A stretch of 64,000 nucleotides of DNA from positions 62,001-126,000 of the forward strand of contig JBGAPK010000006.1 in assembly GCA_044221315.1 (NCBI GenBank). The letters run 5' to 3'. The DNA comes from JAFEBO01 sp044221315. Lineage in GTDB: Bacteria > Planctomycetota > Phycisphaerae > Phycisphaerales > UBA1924. Position numbers and translations under genes: made by a program. A model generated the notes under the pieces. The model was not told the origin of the DNA. It saw only the letters and a list, made by a program, of their open reading frames with translations, and made no database searches. Each line of letters opens with the position of its first letter. The first letter of the stretch is position 1. Below are positions 34,383 to 43,053 of the stretch, piece after piece.

Positions 34383-37313
34383 ATGACCGGTCCGACGCGC
34401 GCAGAAAACCTGTCTTCCCTGCCGGTCCTGATGGGCGGCGAGCGCACGAGGCGAGTCTTGGCGCTGGTGCTTTGCGCCGGCGTGTGCGCGGGGCTGAACC
34501 CCGGCCTGACCACGGGCTTGGCGTCGCAGGCGCCGCAGCAGACGGACATTCCCAAGGCCCAGCCGACGACTCCCGCCCCGCAAACCCCTCGCCCCGGCGG
34601 CCAGCCGACTCCGGCACAGCCGACTCAGGATCAACTGACCAAGTCGCGCCAAACGCCACCGGGCTCGACGTCCACGCCGCTGCCTCCCAAAGGCGATACC
34701 AAGCCGGGTCAGCCGCCGGCGGGCGCGCAGGTTCCGGGAGCGCAGGCTCCCGGAGCGCCGGCACCCGGCGCGCCCGCGGGCGACAAGCCGGGCATGGTGA
34801 TCGAGAAAGAGGGCGCCAAGCACGAACTGGCGCCCGACATGATCGAACTGTCGGCCTTCAGCGAACCGGTGGAATTGACGGCGCTGGTGGCGATGCTGGT
34901 CAAGCAGCTCGATATCAACGTGGCGGTGAAGGGGACGCTGACTGGGCAGGTGAGTTTCAACAGCCCGATCGCCGTGCCCAAGGCGAAGTTTCTTCCATTG
35001 GTGAACGCCCTGCTGGAACAGCAGGGCTACACGATCACGCACGACGCAGTCACCGGCTTTTACATGGTGCACCCGATCAACGAGGTCGCGGTGGGCGTCG
35101 CGGGCGATGCGCCGTCGACGCGGGTGATCCCGACTCCGAATGTGCGCCCAAGCGCGCTCAAAACGGCGATCGAGGCGCAATTCGGCGGCGCGGGCGGGGG
35201 TGGAGGCGGCGCGATGCCGGGCAATCCGGCGGCCGTTGCGACCGGAGGCGGCGCGCTCGGTCAGGCGGCGTACATCGATGAATTAGGCGTGATCGTCATA
35301 ACCGGATCGCCCCGCCGTCTCGAGGCGGTCGAGTCGCTGGTGAAGGTGCTGCTCGAGGAGTACGGCAAGGCGAAGTTCATCCGGCTGGAACTCAAATACG
35401 TGGCGGCGTCGATCGCGCGGGAGCGGGCGCTGCAACTGATCGGGCAGATGCCGCAGACGAGTTCGTCCCGCGGCGCAAACGCGCTAAACGCCGGGGGCGA
35501 CCCGGGCAATCCTGCGATGGCCGCCGCGGGCGGCCGGGCGACGACGCTCGACAATCTGGCCGACCGGCTGACGATCGATCCGCAGGGTAACGCCCTGATC
35601 TTCCGGGGCTTGCCGGAAGAGACGGCGCGGGTGGAGACGGTGCTGGCGACCATCGACGTGGCGAGCGGGCTGGTCTCGCGGAGTCATTACGTCGGGACGG
35701 CGGCACGCCAGATCGCCGACCTGGCCAAGCAGCGCGGGCTGGGCGAGGTGACGACGATCGCCAGTTCTCAGAACCAGCAGGGCAACCAGATGGGCCGGTT
35801 CTTCTCGGGCGACGACGGATCGCAGCGGAATCAGCGCCAATCGACCGTGAGCGCGGGCGGGCCGGTGATGGTGGTCGATGAGGACCGCGGCACGATCGTC
35901 TATTACGCGACCGAGCAGCAGCAGACCCTGCTGGACGATCTCATCAAGGGCATGAACCTCGAGGACGACGTGGTCGTCGTCAAGGAATACAAGCTCAAGT
36001 TCGCAAGCGCCGAGAAAGTCGCGGAGATCATCAACGGGCTCCTGACCAATCAGACTCCCGTGGCGGAGGCTTCGCTGCTGCCGGGGGCGGGCGGTGGCGG
36101 GCAGGGGGGAAATTCCAGCAGCTTTCGGAACCGCAACCAGACGACGAACCCGACGACCACGCAGGGCCCGACGGTTGTGCTCGGACAGAACTTCGGCAAC
36201 CAGGGGAACACGACGGGCGATACGGGCATCGGGTTCAGCGGCGGCCCGAACGTGTTTGTGCTCGCCGACAAATCGAACAACCAGGTGCTGGTGAAGGCGA
36301 CGCAGAGACAGCAGCCGCAGTTTGCGCAGCTGATCGAGCGGATCGACCTGCGCCGCCCGCAGGTGCACATCAGCGCCCAGATCGTGGCGGTGACGGCCGG
36401 GGATGATTTCCATCTCGCGATCGAAACCCAGATGGTAAACCTGGGCGGCGAGGGGATCGACATCAACACGGCGTTCGGGCTCTCGACGCTGAGTTCGATC
36501 ACGGCGGCCAAGACCGTCTCGACGACGCTGACGGGTTTGACGGCGGCGGTGGTCAAGAGCAACTACGTGCCGATCATCATCAACGCCCTCGAGCAGACGA
36601 CCGACACGCGGATCCTTTCGAACCCGTCGCTGATGGTGAACGACAACGAGAAGGCGAAAATCGAGCGCGTCGATCAGCAGCCGACGACGACGAGCAACCA
36701 GAGCACCTCGACGACCTCGACCAGTTTCGCCGGGTACGAGGACGCGGGCACCGACCTCGAGATCACGCCGCGCATCAGCGGCAACCTGGTGACGCTGGAG
36801 ATCATCGCGAACCTGTCGGCGTTCGAGGGCTCGGGGTCGGGCGGGATTCCGCCTCCCAGGAACAAGGCGAGCATCGACAACAAGGCCGTGACGGTGCCGA
36901 GCGACATGACGGTCGTGATCGGCGGCATCACGCTGGCGACGCGTACGGATACGGTGCGGAAACTGCCCCTCCTGGGCGATATCCCGCTGCTGGGCTATCT
37001 GTTCAGAGACCAGACCAAGTCGTCTCGCAAGACGGTCCTGTACATCTTCATCACACCCCGCATCATCCAGGATCCGGGCTTTGAGGACCTTCGCCTTCTG
37101 ACCACCGGCCCGCAGAAGGAAATGGAGATGGCGCCCGACCTGCCCCGCCTCAAGCCGGTGCTGGTGGACTTCTTCGTGCCCGACAAGTGGAAGGATAAGC
37201 CGGACTTTGCGACGCCGACCGTGACGCTGCCGCCGGCGGAGAGCGCGACGGCGCCCCAGCCCGTGACTCCGCCGGCGAACGGGAACGATCCATCGCCCAA
37301 GCCGCCGCAGTAA
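34383..37313 (+). CDS. gspD: Type II secretion system secretin GspD
   Basis: 976 residues. Secretins form the outer-membrane gate for folded proteins. The signal segment RRVLALVLCAGVCAG is followed by a Pro/Gln-rich linker (about 50-130), N-domains (IELSAFSEPVELTALVAMLVKQ, YIDELGVIVITGSPRRLEAVE), Gly/Asn-rich loops and the secretin core: LVMVND-like PSLMVNDNEKAKI, DLEITPRISGN, NKAVTVPSDMTVVIGG, LPLLGDIPLLGYLFR and VLYIFITPRII. It is longer than E. coli GspD (about 650) because of the linkers. An ATG after GGAG was chosen; one at 34431 is also possible. gspE follows 19 nt later, so they form an operon. The inner-membrane gspF and the main pseudopilins are not nearby. Confidence 0.92.
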   Translation: MTGPTRAENLSSLPVLMGGERTRRVLALVLCAGVCAGLNPGLTTGLASQAPQQTDIPKAQPTTPAPQTPRPGGQPTPAQPTQDQLTKSRQTPPGSTSTPLPPKGDTKPGQPPAGAQVPGAQAPGAPAPGAPAGDKPGMVIEKEGAKHELAPDMIELSAFSEPVELTALVAMLVKQLDINVAVKGTLTGQVSFNSPIAVPKAKFLPLVNALLEQQGYTITHDAVTGFYMVHPINEVAVGVAGDAPSTRVIPTPNVRPSALKTAIEAQFGGAGGGGGGAMPGNPAAVATGGGALGQAAYIDELGVIVITGSPRRLEAVESLVKVLLEEYGKAKFIRLELKYVAASIARERALQLIGQMPQTSSSRGANALNAGGDPGNPAMAAAGGRATTLDNLADRLTIDPQGNALIFRGLPEETARVETVLATIDVASGLVSRSHYVGTAARQIADLAKQRGLGEVTTIASSQNQQGNQMGRFFSGDDGSQRNQRQSTVSAGGPVMVVDEDRGTIVYYATEQQQTLLDDLIKGMNLEDDVVVVKEYKLKFASAEKVAEIINGLLTNQTPVAEASLLPGAGGGGQGGNSSSFRNRNQTTNPTTTQGPTVVLGQNFGNQGNTTGDTGIGFSGGPNVFVLADKSNNQVLVKATQRQQPQFAQLIERIDLRRPQVHISAQIVAVTAGDDFHLAIETQMVNLGGEGIDINTAFGLSTLSSITAAKTVSTTLTGLTAAVVKSNYVPIIINALEQTTDTRILSNPSLMVNDNEKAKIERVDQQPTTTSNQSTSTTSTSFAGYEDAGTDLEITPRISGNLVTLEIIANLSAFEGSGSGGIPPPRNKASIDNKAVTVPSDMTVVIGGITLATRTDTVRKLPLLGDIPLLGYLFRDQTKSSRKTVLYIFITPRIIQDPGFEDLRLLTTGPQKEMEMAPDLPRLKPVLVDFFVPDKWKDKPDFATPTVTLPPAESATAPQPVTPPANGNDPSPKPPQ

Positions 37314-37332
37314 CGAACGATCGCCGGTCCTC

Positions 37333-39048
37333 ATGCTGAAGACACCGACCAACAAACTGGCGACGGCGACGCCCCTGAACGGCAAGGCCGAGGGCGCGAT
37401 CGCGGTGCGCGAGTGGTCTCGCGTGGCGGAAGCCTTCGGGGCACTCAAGGTGACGGGGGAACAGCTCCGGGCCTTCCAGCAGGCGGAGGGGTCGGACGAG
37501 GAACCCTGGGACACACTGCTCTCCATCCTCGCGATGGACGAGCATCTGGCGCTCGAGTTGCTGGCGCGCCGAACGGGCCTGCCGTACGTCAACGAGCCAC
37601 GGATCAACGAGAACGCGGCACGCTTCTTCGAAACGATCAGCCCCGAGGCGGCGCGCCGCCACTCGGTCGCGGGCCTCGAGTGCGACGGACTGACGATGAC
37701 GGTGGCGACCAGCCAGCCCTTCCAGCCCGCCGTCTTCAACATGCTCGAGGATCTCCTACACATGCCGATCCGGCTGGTGCTGACCTCGCGCGCGAGCGTG
37801 GCGAACCTGATCAACCGCGGGTACGAGCGCCGGCAGGACCTGGTGACCGAGATCATCGACGAGATGCCGCTGGACGAGCGGACGATCGCGTCGGTGGCGG
37901 GGAGCGTGGGGAGCGCGACGGACCTGTTGCAACTGGCCCGCCAGACGCCGGTGATCCGGCTGGTGAACATGATCCTGTTCGAGGCGCTGCGCCGGCGCGC
38001 CAGCGACGTGCACATCCACCCGATGGAAAACAAGCTCGTGATCCGCTTCCGGGTGGACGGCATGCTGGCCGACGCGTTCAGCCCGCCGCTCAGCCTGGCG
38101 TCGGCCATCTCGTCGCGCCTGAAAGTGATGACGGAGCTGGATATCGCCAACCGGCATTCGCCGCAGGACGGGCAGACGAGCGTGCGGATCGGCAGCAGGA
38201 AGATCGATATCCGATTCTCGTGCATCCCGACGATCTACGGCGAGCGGCTTGTGCTGCGGTTGCTGGATCAGAGCCAGACGCAGTTGAGCCTCGACGCGGT
38301 CGGCATGACCCGGACGATGCAGGCGGAACTGCTCGATCTGGTGGAGCGCCCGACGGGCATCATCCTCGTGACCGGACCGACCGGCAGCGGCAAGACGACG
38401 ACGCTGTACGCGGCCCTCGGCCGGATCGACCGCACCAGCCGCAACGTGATGACGATCGAAGACCCGGTGGAATACCACCTCGACGGCATCAGCCAGATGC
38501 AGGTGAATGTGAAGCGGGGCGTGACGTTCGCGGCAGGACTCCGAAGCCTGCTCCGTCAGGACCCGGACGTGATCCTCGTCGGCGAAATCCGCGATTCGGA
38601 GACGGCGCAGCTGGCGATCCAGGCGTCGCTGACGGGCCACCTGGTGCTGGCCACGCTGCACACCAACGACGCGCCCAGCGCGATCACGCGCCTGATCGAT
38701 ATCGGCGTCGAGCCGTATCTTGTGACGAGCACGCTCTTGGCCGCCATGGCGCAGCGCCTGGTCCGCCGGACCTGCCAGACCTGCAAGGGCAGCGGCGTGG
38801 GCGAGCACCTCGGCATGGGCGGCAAGTGCGACACCTGCGGCGGCAGCGGGTACAAGGGCCGCCTGGGCGTCTACGAGATCATGACCATGAACGACGACCT
38901 GCGCAAGCTGACGCTCCAGAGCGCCGACGCGGGCGCGTTGTATGACTCGGCGATCAAGGCCGGGTTCAAGACGATGAAGGATGACGCGGCGGAGAAGATC
39001 AAGGCCGGGCTGACCGACGAAGCGGAAATCTTCCGCGTGCTGCATTAA
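37333..39048 (+). CDS. gspE: Type II secretion system ATPase GspE
   Basis: 571 residues. It hydrolyses ATP in the cytoplasm to drive pseudopilus assembly. The N-terminal GspE/PilB domain is followed by the ATPase: Walker A GPTGSGKTTTLYAAL near 349-363, Asp box MTIEDPVEYHL, Walker B ILVGEIRDSETAQLA and the His box LATLHTNDA. The zinc-binding CxxC pairs (CQTCKGSG, CDTCGGSG) sit in the C-terminal domain near 481-506, then YKGRLGVYEIM. All catalytic elements are present. Spacing to gspD indicates co-transcription. A hairpin follows the stop. Confidence 0.94.
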   Translation: MLKTPTNKLATATPLNGKAEGAIAVREWSRVAEAFGALKVTGEQLRAFQQAEGSDEEPWDTLLSILAMDEHLALELLARRTGLPYVNEPRINENAARFFETISPEAARRHSVAGLECDGLTMTVATSQPFQPAVFNMLEDLLHMPIRLVLTSRASVANLINRGYERRQDLVTEIIDEMPLDERTIASVAGSVGSATDLLQLARQTPVIRLVNMILFEALRRRASDVHIHPMENKLVIRFRVDGMLADAFSPPLSLASAISSRLKVMTELDIANRHSPQDGQTSVRIGSRKIDIRFSCIPTIYGERLVLRLLDQSQTQLSLDAVGMTRTMQAELLDLVERPTGIILVTGPTGSGKTTTLYAALGRIDRTSRNVMTIEDPVEYHLDGISQMQVNVKRGVTFAAGLRSLLRQDPDVILVGEIRDSETAQLAIQASLTGHLVLATLHTNDAPSAITRLIDIGVEPYLVTSTLLAAMAQRLVRRTCQTCKGSGVGEHLGMGGKCDTCGGSGYKGRLGVYEIMTMNDDLRKLTLQSADAGALYDSAIKAGFKTMKDDAAEKIKAGLTDEAEIFRVLH

Positions 39049-39088
39049 GGAGCGGCAGAGCAAAAGGTTTGCGAAAAAGCGAATAGAA

Positions 39089-39116
39089 GGTATCGCCGTT
39101 TTCCGGCGATGCCTTT
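39089..39116 (+). terminator. Probable terminator after gspE
   Basis: A 10-bp stem, GGTATCGCCG (39089-39098) with CGGCGATGCC (39104-39113), followed by only three T residues. It sits between gspE and the convergent lamin-tail gene and could serve either. Confidence 0.5.
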
Positions 39117-39138
39117 GTCGTTGGGTTGGTCGGCAGAA

Positions 39139-39771
39139 TCATCGCCGACGGCGCGCGAGCACAACGCCGATGGCGGCAAGCGCCATCGCCCCAGGCGACG
39201 GAATATCGGCGTACGCGCCGGGATTACCGACATCACCGTTGGCGCTTGCGATCGAGCCCCACGAGTCGCCGGCGACCGAGGCGACGCCGCTGGCCGGGTC
39301 GTTCAGCCCGAGCTTGGCGAACTTGATGTTGTCCGAGATTCCCTGCGTCCGGTGGCCGCCGAGCGTCTGATCGTCGTAGGTGAGACGGTCGATCAGGTTG
39401 TTGCCCGCGTCGTAGATATTGATCTCGTCGGCACGTCCGAGGTTCTGGGTGTTGCTGCCCAGGATCTTGACGGCCGCGCTCAGCCCCCAGGCGGTGCGGA
39501 AGGCGGCGGCTGTCGGTTCGCAAACGATCGCGCTCTCGCCGACGGCGAGAATGCCCAAGCTGCTCAGGCTGAGCGAGCCGGCGGTGCGGCTGTTGTCGTC
39601 GTACGACCAGCCGGTGAGGTCGATGGCCGCGCCGCCAACGTTGGTGATCTCGAAGAACTCGCGTGCGGTGCCGCCGGCGCCGTTGTACATCCACTCGGTG
39701 ATGCGGATCGCGCCCAGCGATTGGCCCGCGATCGCCCCGGCGACGAACGCCGGCAAGAAAAGCTTCATCAT
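39139..39771 (-). CDS. Lamin-tail-domain protein with PEP-CTERM-like sorting tail
   Basis: 210 residues. The start is one of two adjacent ATGs after GGGAGAGAAG. A signal peptide ends near GQSLG. The body begins IRITEWMYNGAGGTAREFFEITNVGGAAIDLTGW, with the NG..REF.E..N.......L.GW pattern of extracellular lamin-tail (LTD) domains, which bind surfaces or nucleases in other bacteria. The end is PSPGAMALAAIGVVLARRRR: a Pro-rich motif, hydrophobic stretch and Arg cluster, as in PEP-CTERM proteins but with PSP. It is the second protein of this tail type in the window. Convergent with gspE and divergent from the prepilin. Confidence 0.8.
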   Translation of the reverse strand: MMKLFLPAFVAGAIAGQSLGAIRITEWMYNGAGGTAREFFEITNVGGAAIDLTGWSYDDNSRTAGSLSLSSLGILAVGESAIVCEPTAAAFRTAWGLSAAVKILGSNTQNLGRADEINIYDAGNNLIDRLTYDDQTLGGHRTQGISDNIKFAKLGLNDPASGVASVAGDSWGSIASANGDVGNPGAYADIPSPGAMALAAIGVVLARRRR

Positions 39772-40059
39772 GTCTTCTCTCCCTGCAGCGATCTCGATCT
39801 GGAATCCACGGCACATGCCGCGGCGGGAACAGGCCGAGATCGTGAGGCACGAGGCTACCGGGCGAAGGTGTTGCGATGGAGAAAGGAAGGGCTAAGGCGG
39901 CGCGAAGAATTCGTGAAGGCGATGCCGCCTCTTCCTTTGTGTCTTCGCGCGATCTTGACGGCGTCTTTGCGCAATCGCAGCGCAGCGAAAACAAACGGCG
40001 GTTAGCGTTGCCCCTCGGCTTGTCGGCGCTGTGCGCGACGGCCCGAACCGGAGTGCTGG

Positions 40060-41139
40060 ATGGTGCGCCAAAGGTCGCGATCGCGAAACGACAAAGAGAT
40101 CGCTCGCGGCTTCACGCTCATCGAGTTGCTCGTGGTGATCGCCGTCATCGCGCTCCTGATCGGCCTGCTCGTGCCCGGACTGACCGCGGCACGGGATCTG
40201 GCGCGAACCACCCGTTGCAAAAGCAACCTGCGTCAGATGGGCGTCGGCCTGCTGGCCTATTCCAACAGCAACCGCGGCTGGTACTGCAGCGGCCCGCAGG
40301 ACGGCCGAGTGAACAGCAACTGGGGCAACCCGGCGGATATCCAGGCGGGGAAAGTCGGCTGGATGTCCGACGCGATCGCGGGCGGGTATTACAACCCCGG
40401 CGCACTTCTCTGCCCCACCAACCCGGCCCGCTCCACCCAGTCGCTCCAGAACGACAAGCTCCCAGCAAAGTTCGAGGGGATCACCGACACGATGAAGAAG
40501 CGCGTGGCCATGTTCACGCGGGGCTACAACACCAATTACACGCCCTCGTGGTACCTCGCGTTCACCGAGCTTGTCGATCTCCGCGACAATCCGGACGTTG
40601 ACGTGAAGCGGCCGTACCTCACGTCGAAGCGCGACGTGCAGACCATGAAGGGCACGCTGAACGAAAAGAACATGGGCGTCGTCGCGACGAGCCTCGTCCC
40701 GCTGTTCGCCGACGGGCGTGTCAACGACGCGGGTGACGGGGAATCGACCGTGCTGGTCGGAACCGATACGTACCGCGTTGTGAAGCACCTCACCGACGGC
40801 TACAAGGGCTCGGCCGTTGACGGTCTGTTGGGCAAGCAGTCGTGGAGCGACTGCGGCCCTGCACACGGGCGTGCGCCCGGCGGCAAACTGCGCAATTCCG
40901 CCTCCGGCATCAACAACAAGGACCTCGACAAGTACTACGGCAACTGGCTCTTCGCCGACGGTCACGTTGATTCGCTGGCCGACACCAACCTCGACGGCGA
41001 GTTCGGCTGGCTCGACGGAAGCAGCAACGTCGGCGACGACCCGTACGACGACGAGCAGGTGGAGCGCAAGGTCTTTGGCGGGCACCTGAGCACGGGCCGG
41101 TTCGGTCCCGACCCGACCAGGCAGCGAAGCTCCCATTGA
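40060..41139 (+). CDS. Prepilin-type protein with H-X9-DG motif
   Basis: 359 residues. The class III signal is clear: after a basic leader ending in ARG, the sequence FTLIELLVVIAVIALLIGLLVP gives a prepilin peptidase site (G before FTLIE) and the pilin helix. The C-terminal half contains LFADGHVDSLADTNLDG, in which His is followed by nine residues and then DG, the H-X9-DG signature common in planctomycete pilin-like proteins. The globular part carries several Cys and Asn/Gly-rich loops. Such proteins probably join pseudopili or other surface fibres. GspD/GspE nearby make a type II link plausible. The ATG follows CGGAG by 6 nt. Confidence 0.88.
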   Translation: MVRQRSRSRNDKEIARGFTLIELLVVIAVIALLIGLLVPGLTAARDLARTTRCKSNLRQMGVGLLAYSNSNRGWYCSGPQDGRVNSNWGNPADIQAGKVGWMSDAIAGGYYNPGALLCPTNPARSTQSLQNDKLPAKFEGITDTMKKRVAMFTRGYNTNYTPSWYLAFTELVDLRDNPDVDVKRPYLTSKRDVQTMKGTLNEKNMGVVATSLVPLFADGRVNDAGDGESTVLVGTDTYRVVKHLTDGYKGSAVDGLLGKQSWSDCGPAHGRAPGGKLRNSASGINNKDLDKYYGNWLFADGHVDSLADTNLDGEFGWLDGSSNVGDDPYDDEQVERKVFGGHLSTGRFGPDPTRQRSSH

Positions 41140-41219
41140 TGGATCAGATAGCCGGTCGCCCGTTCGGGCGGCGTGCACTCGGCGTGTAAGTGTGTTCCAG
41201 CGGCACGAAGGAGTGAATC

Positions 41220-42854
41220 GTGAAGATGCAATTGAAACTGGGCGTGTTGTCCCTCGTGGCGTGCGCGGGCACAGCGAGCGCGCAGGTGGTGATCAACGAA
41301 GTCTGGGCCAACCCGGCCGGTGGCGGCGGCTCCGGGGACGACCGCTTCGAGTACATCGAGCTCTACGGCACACCGGGCATGAAGCTCGATGGGTACATGA
41401 TCGCCTCGGTTTACGGCGGCGCCGACGACGGCAACAACATCCCCGGCCCGCTCCCAACGGGGTGGGACCAGGGCGATGAACTCCCCGAGATCGACGAGGC
41501 CTGGACGCTCGACGGCATGACGATCGGCTCCAACGGCTTTTTCGTCCTTTACAACAACAACGGGAACAACTCCAACATCCCGGCGCTGCTTCCGGACGCG
41601 ACCAACCGTGCGACCTTCATTCAGAAGCACATCCCGACCTCGGACACCGCAGGCCGAATCAAAAACGACGGGAGCGCCACCTTTGTGCTCCTCCGCAAGC
41701 GCCCCTTCCACACGCTCGTCTCCGATGGCGCCGGCGGCTTCACCAGCAGCTACGACGGCTCGGCCGGTTACTTTTCCGGCACACGCTACGGCTGGCGCAA
41801 AGACGTGAACCCGGACGTCAACTTCGACGGCGGCATCGATCTGAACGGCATCGCCACTCAGAACGGATTCCCCTATCCGCCGGAAACTCCGGTGGACAGC
41901 GAGGACACCAGCTACGCCGTCATACCGACGCCTCCCGCTATGACCCTCGAGCCCTACCAGATGGTGGACGATCTCTCCTGGTCCAACGGCGGCGGGAAGG
42001 AATACGCCCGCTCACAGGAGCAGGAAATTTCCGATACTCCGACCTTCAACCCCGACGCGGTCAGCCGCGTCGCGTACTACGGCACGAATCCGAACAGCGG
42101 AGATCGTCTCAACGCTCTGAACCAGGTTGTTCCCACCCGCAGTGCCGACGAGGAATTCATCTACGGCGACGTCCTCGTGAATAGCACCCGCCTCTACGAC
42201 GCGACGACCTCCGGCGGCCCGACCTACCCCGGCCAGCCGGCCGGTTCGCGATTCGAGGACATCAGCCGCGCTGGCTTCGCGCTCACGCCGGGCAAATTCA
42301 ACGACGGCGTCACGACCGGCGCGTACGGCGTCACCGTCACCGAGTTCCGCTGGGTGAAGGGCGATTTCAACTTCGACGGAGTTGTTGATTGCACCGATCG
42401 CGAGCTGCTCGAGGCACGGATCGGCGCGGGCCTCGACGACACCATCGCCTATGTGGATGATCGGGGCACGCCCGAACTGATCGACGACGTTGTCATCCCC
42501 GGCTGGTGGAAGTGGCAGGGGCGCGACTTCAACGCCATGCTCGCCATGACCGACATGAACTCCACCGATGGGGCGGGCGGATCGAACAGCCTGTTCGTCA
42601 CCGCCGCCGACCTCGCGGCGTTCGACGCGCTCTTCCCCGGCCTGTGCTCCTCGCCTTGCCCGGCCGACCTGAACGGCGACACCCTCGTCGATGATTCGGA
42701 CTTCGTGATCTTCGCCTCCGCCTACAACATCCTGGTCTGCGATGATCCGGTCATGCCCGCCGGCTGCCCGGCGGACCTGAACGGCGACGGTCTGGTTGAA
42801 GACGGTGACTTCGTGGTCTTCGCCGCGGCGTATAACGAATTGCTCTGTCCGTAA
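41220..42854 (+). CDS. Secreted lamin-tail-like protein with GC-type dockerin
   Basis: 544 residues. A GTG start fits AAGGAG at 6 nt; an ATG two codons later is the alternative. The signal peptide ends GTASAQ. The mature start, VVINEVWANPAGGGGSGDDRFEYIELYG, resembles the entry strands of lamin-tail domains (INEV.ANP...EYIEL), so residues about 20-190 may be such a domain; the next 250 residues are unassigned. One internal stretch (GDFNFDGVVDCTDRELLEARIG) looks like a lone EF-type calcium loop before the tag. The dockerin pair is standard: CPADLNGDTLVDDSDF, ILVCDDPVMPAG, CPADLNGDGLVEDGDF with FAAAYNELLCP. A strong terminator follows. Confidence 0.85.
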   Translation: MKMQLKLGVLSLVACAGTASAQVVINEVWANPAGGGGSGDDRFEYIELYGTPGMKLDGYMIASVYGGADDGNNIPGPLPTGWDQGDELPEIDEAWTLDGMTIGSNGFFVLYNNNGNNSNIPALLPDATNRATFIQKHIPTSDTAGRIKNDGSATFVLLRKRPFHTLVSDGAGGFTSSYDGSAGYFSGTRYGWRKDVNPDVNFDGGIDLNGIATQNGFPYPPETPVDSEDTSYAVIPTPPAMTLEPYQMVDDLSWSNGGGKEYARSQEQEISDTPTFNPDAVSRVAYYGTNPNSGDRLNALNQVVPTRSADEEFIYGDVLVNSTRLYDATTSGGPTYPGQPAGSRFEDISRAGFALTPGKFNDGVTTGAYGVTVTEFRWVKGDFNFDGVVDCTDRELLEARIGAGLDDTIAYVDDRGTPELIDDVVIPGWWKWQGRDFNAMLAMTDMNSTDGAGGSNSLFVTAADLAAFDALFPGLCSSPCPADLNGDTLVDDSDFVIFASAYNILVCDDPVMPAGCPADLNGDGLVEDGDFVVFAAAYNELLCP

Positions 42855-42885
42855 TTCCTGCCAAAGACGCGACTTATTCCCCGAA

Positions 42886-42923
42886 GGGGAAGGGCCAACC
42901 GGCCCTTCCCCTATCGCGTTTTT
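42886..42923 (+). terminator. Rho-independent terminator after the lamin-tail/dockerin gene
   Basis: An 11-bp stem, GGGGAAGGGCC (42886-42896) with GGCCCTTCCCC (42901-42911), loop AACC, then TATCGCG and a five-base T-run. The T-run begins a few bases late. Confidence 0.75.
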
Positions 42924-42966
42924 GCGCGCCTTGCGCTGCCCCGCAACCCGAATTCCAACCCGCCTG

Positions 42967-43014
42967 TTGACTGATCATTCAAAACCGTGTAATCTTACTT
43001 GAATGATCGCTCAA
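42967..43014 (+). promoter_or_regulatory. Consensus promoter with two palindromic operators
   Basis: TTGACT (42967-42972) and TAATCT (42990-42995) are 17 nt apart, a good sigma-70-type pair. Two copies of a 16-bp near-palindrome, TTGACTGATCATTCAA at 42967-42982 and TTGAATGATCGCTCAA at 42999-43014, lie 32 bp apart start to start, about three helical turns. The first covers the -35 box and the second the expected transcription start near 43002. A dimeric repressor of the TetR or ArsR kind bound here would block transcription of the SRPBCC gene. No regulator gene is adjacent. Confidence 0.72.
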
Positions 43015-43053
43015 GTCGCCCCTGGGAATCGCGTGAGAATGAAAGGAAAAACC

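Noticed and set aside
39820..40050. Repeat-like sequence (CTTTGTGTCTTCGCGC, TCTTTGCGCAATCGC) before the prepilin gene
   Set aside because: It resembles common degenerate intergenic repeats but no clean period could be established.
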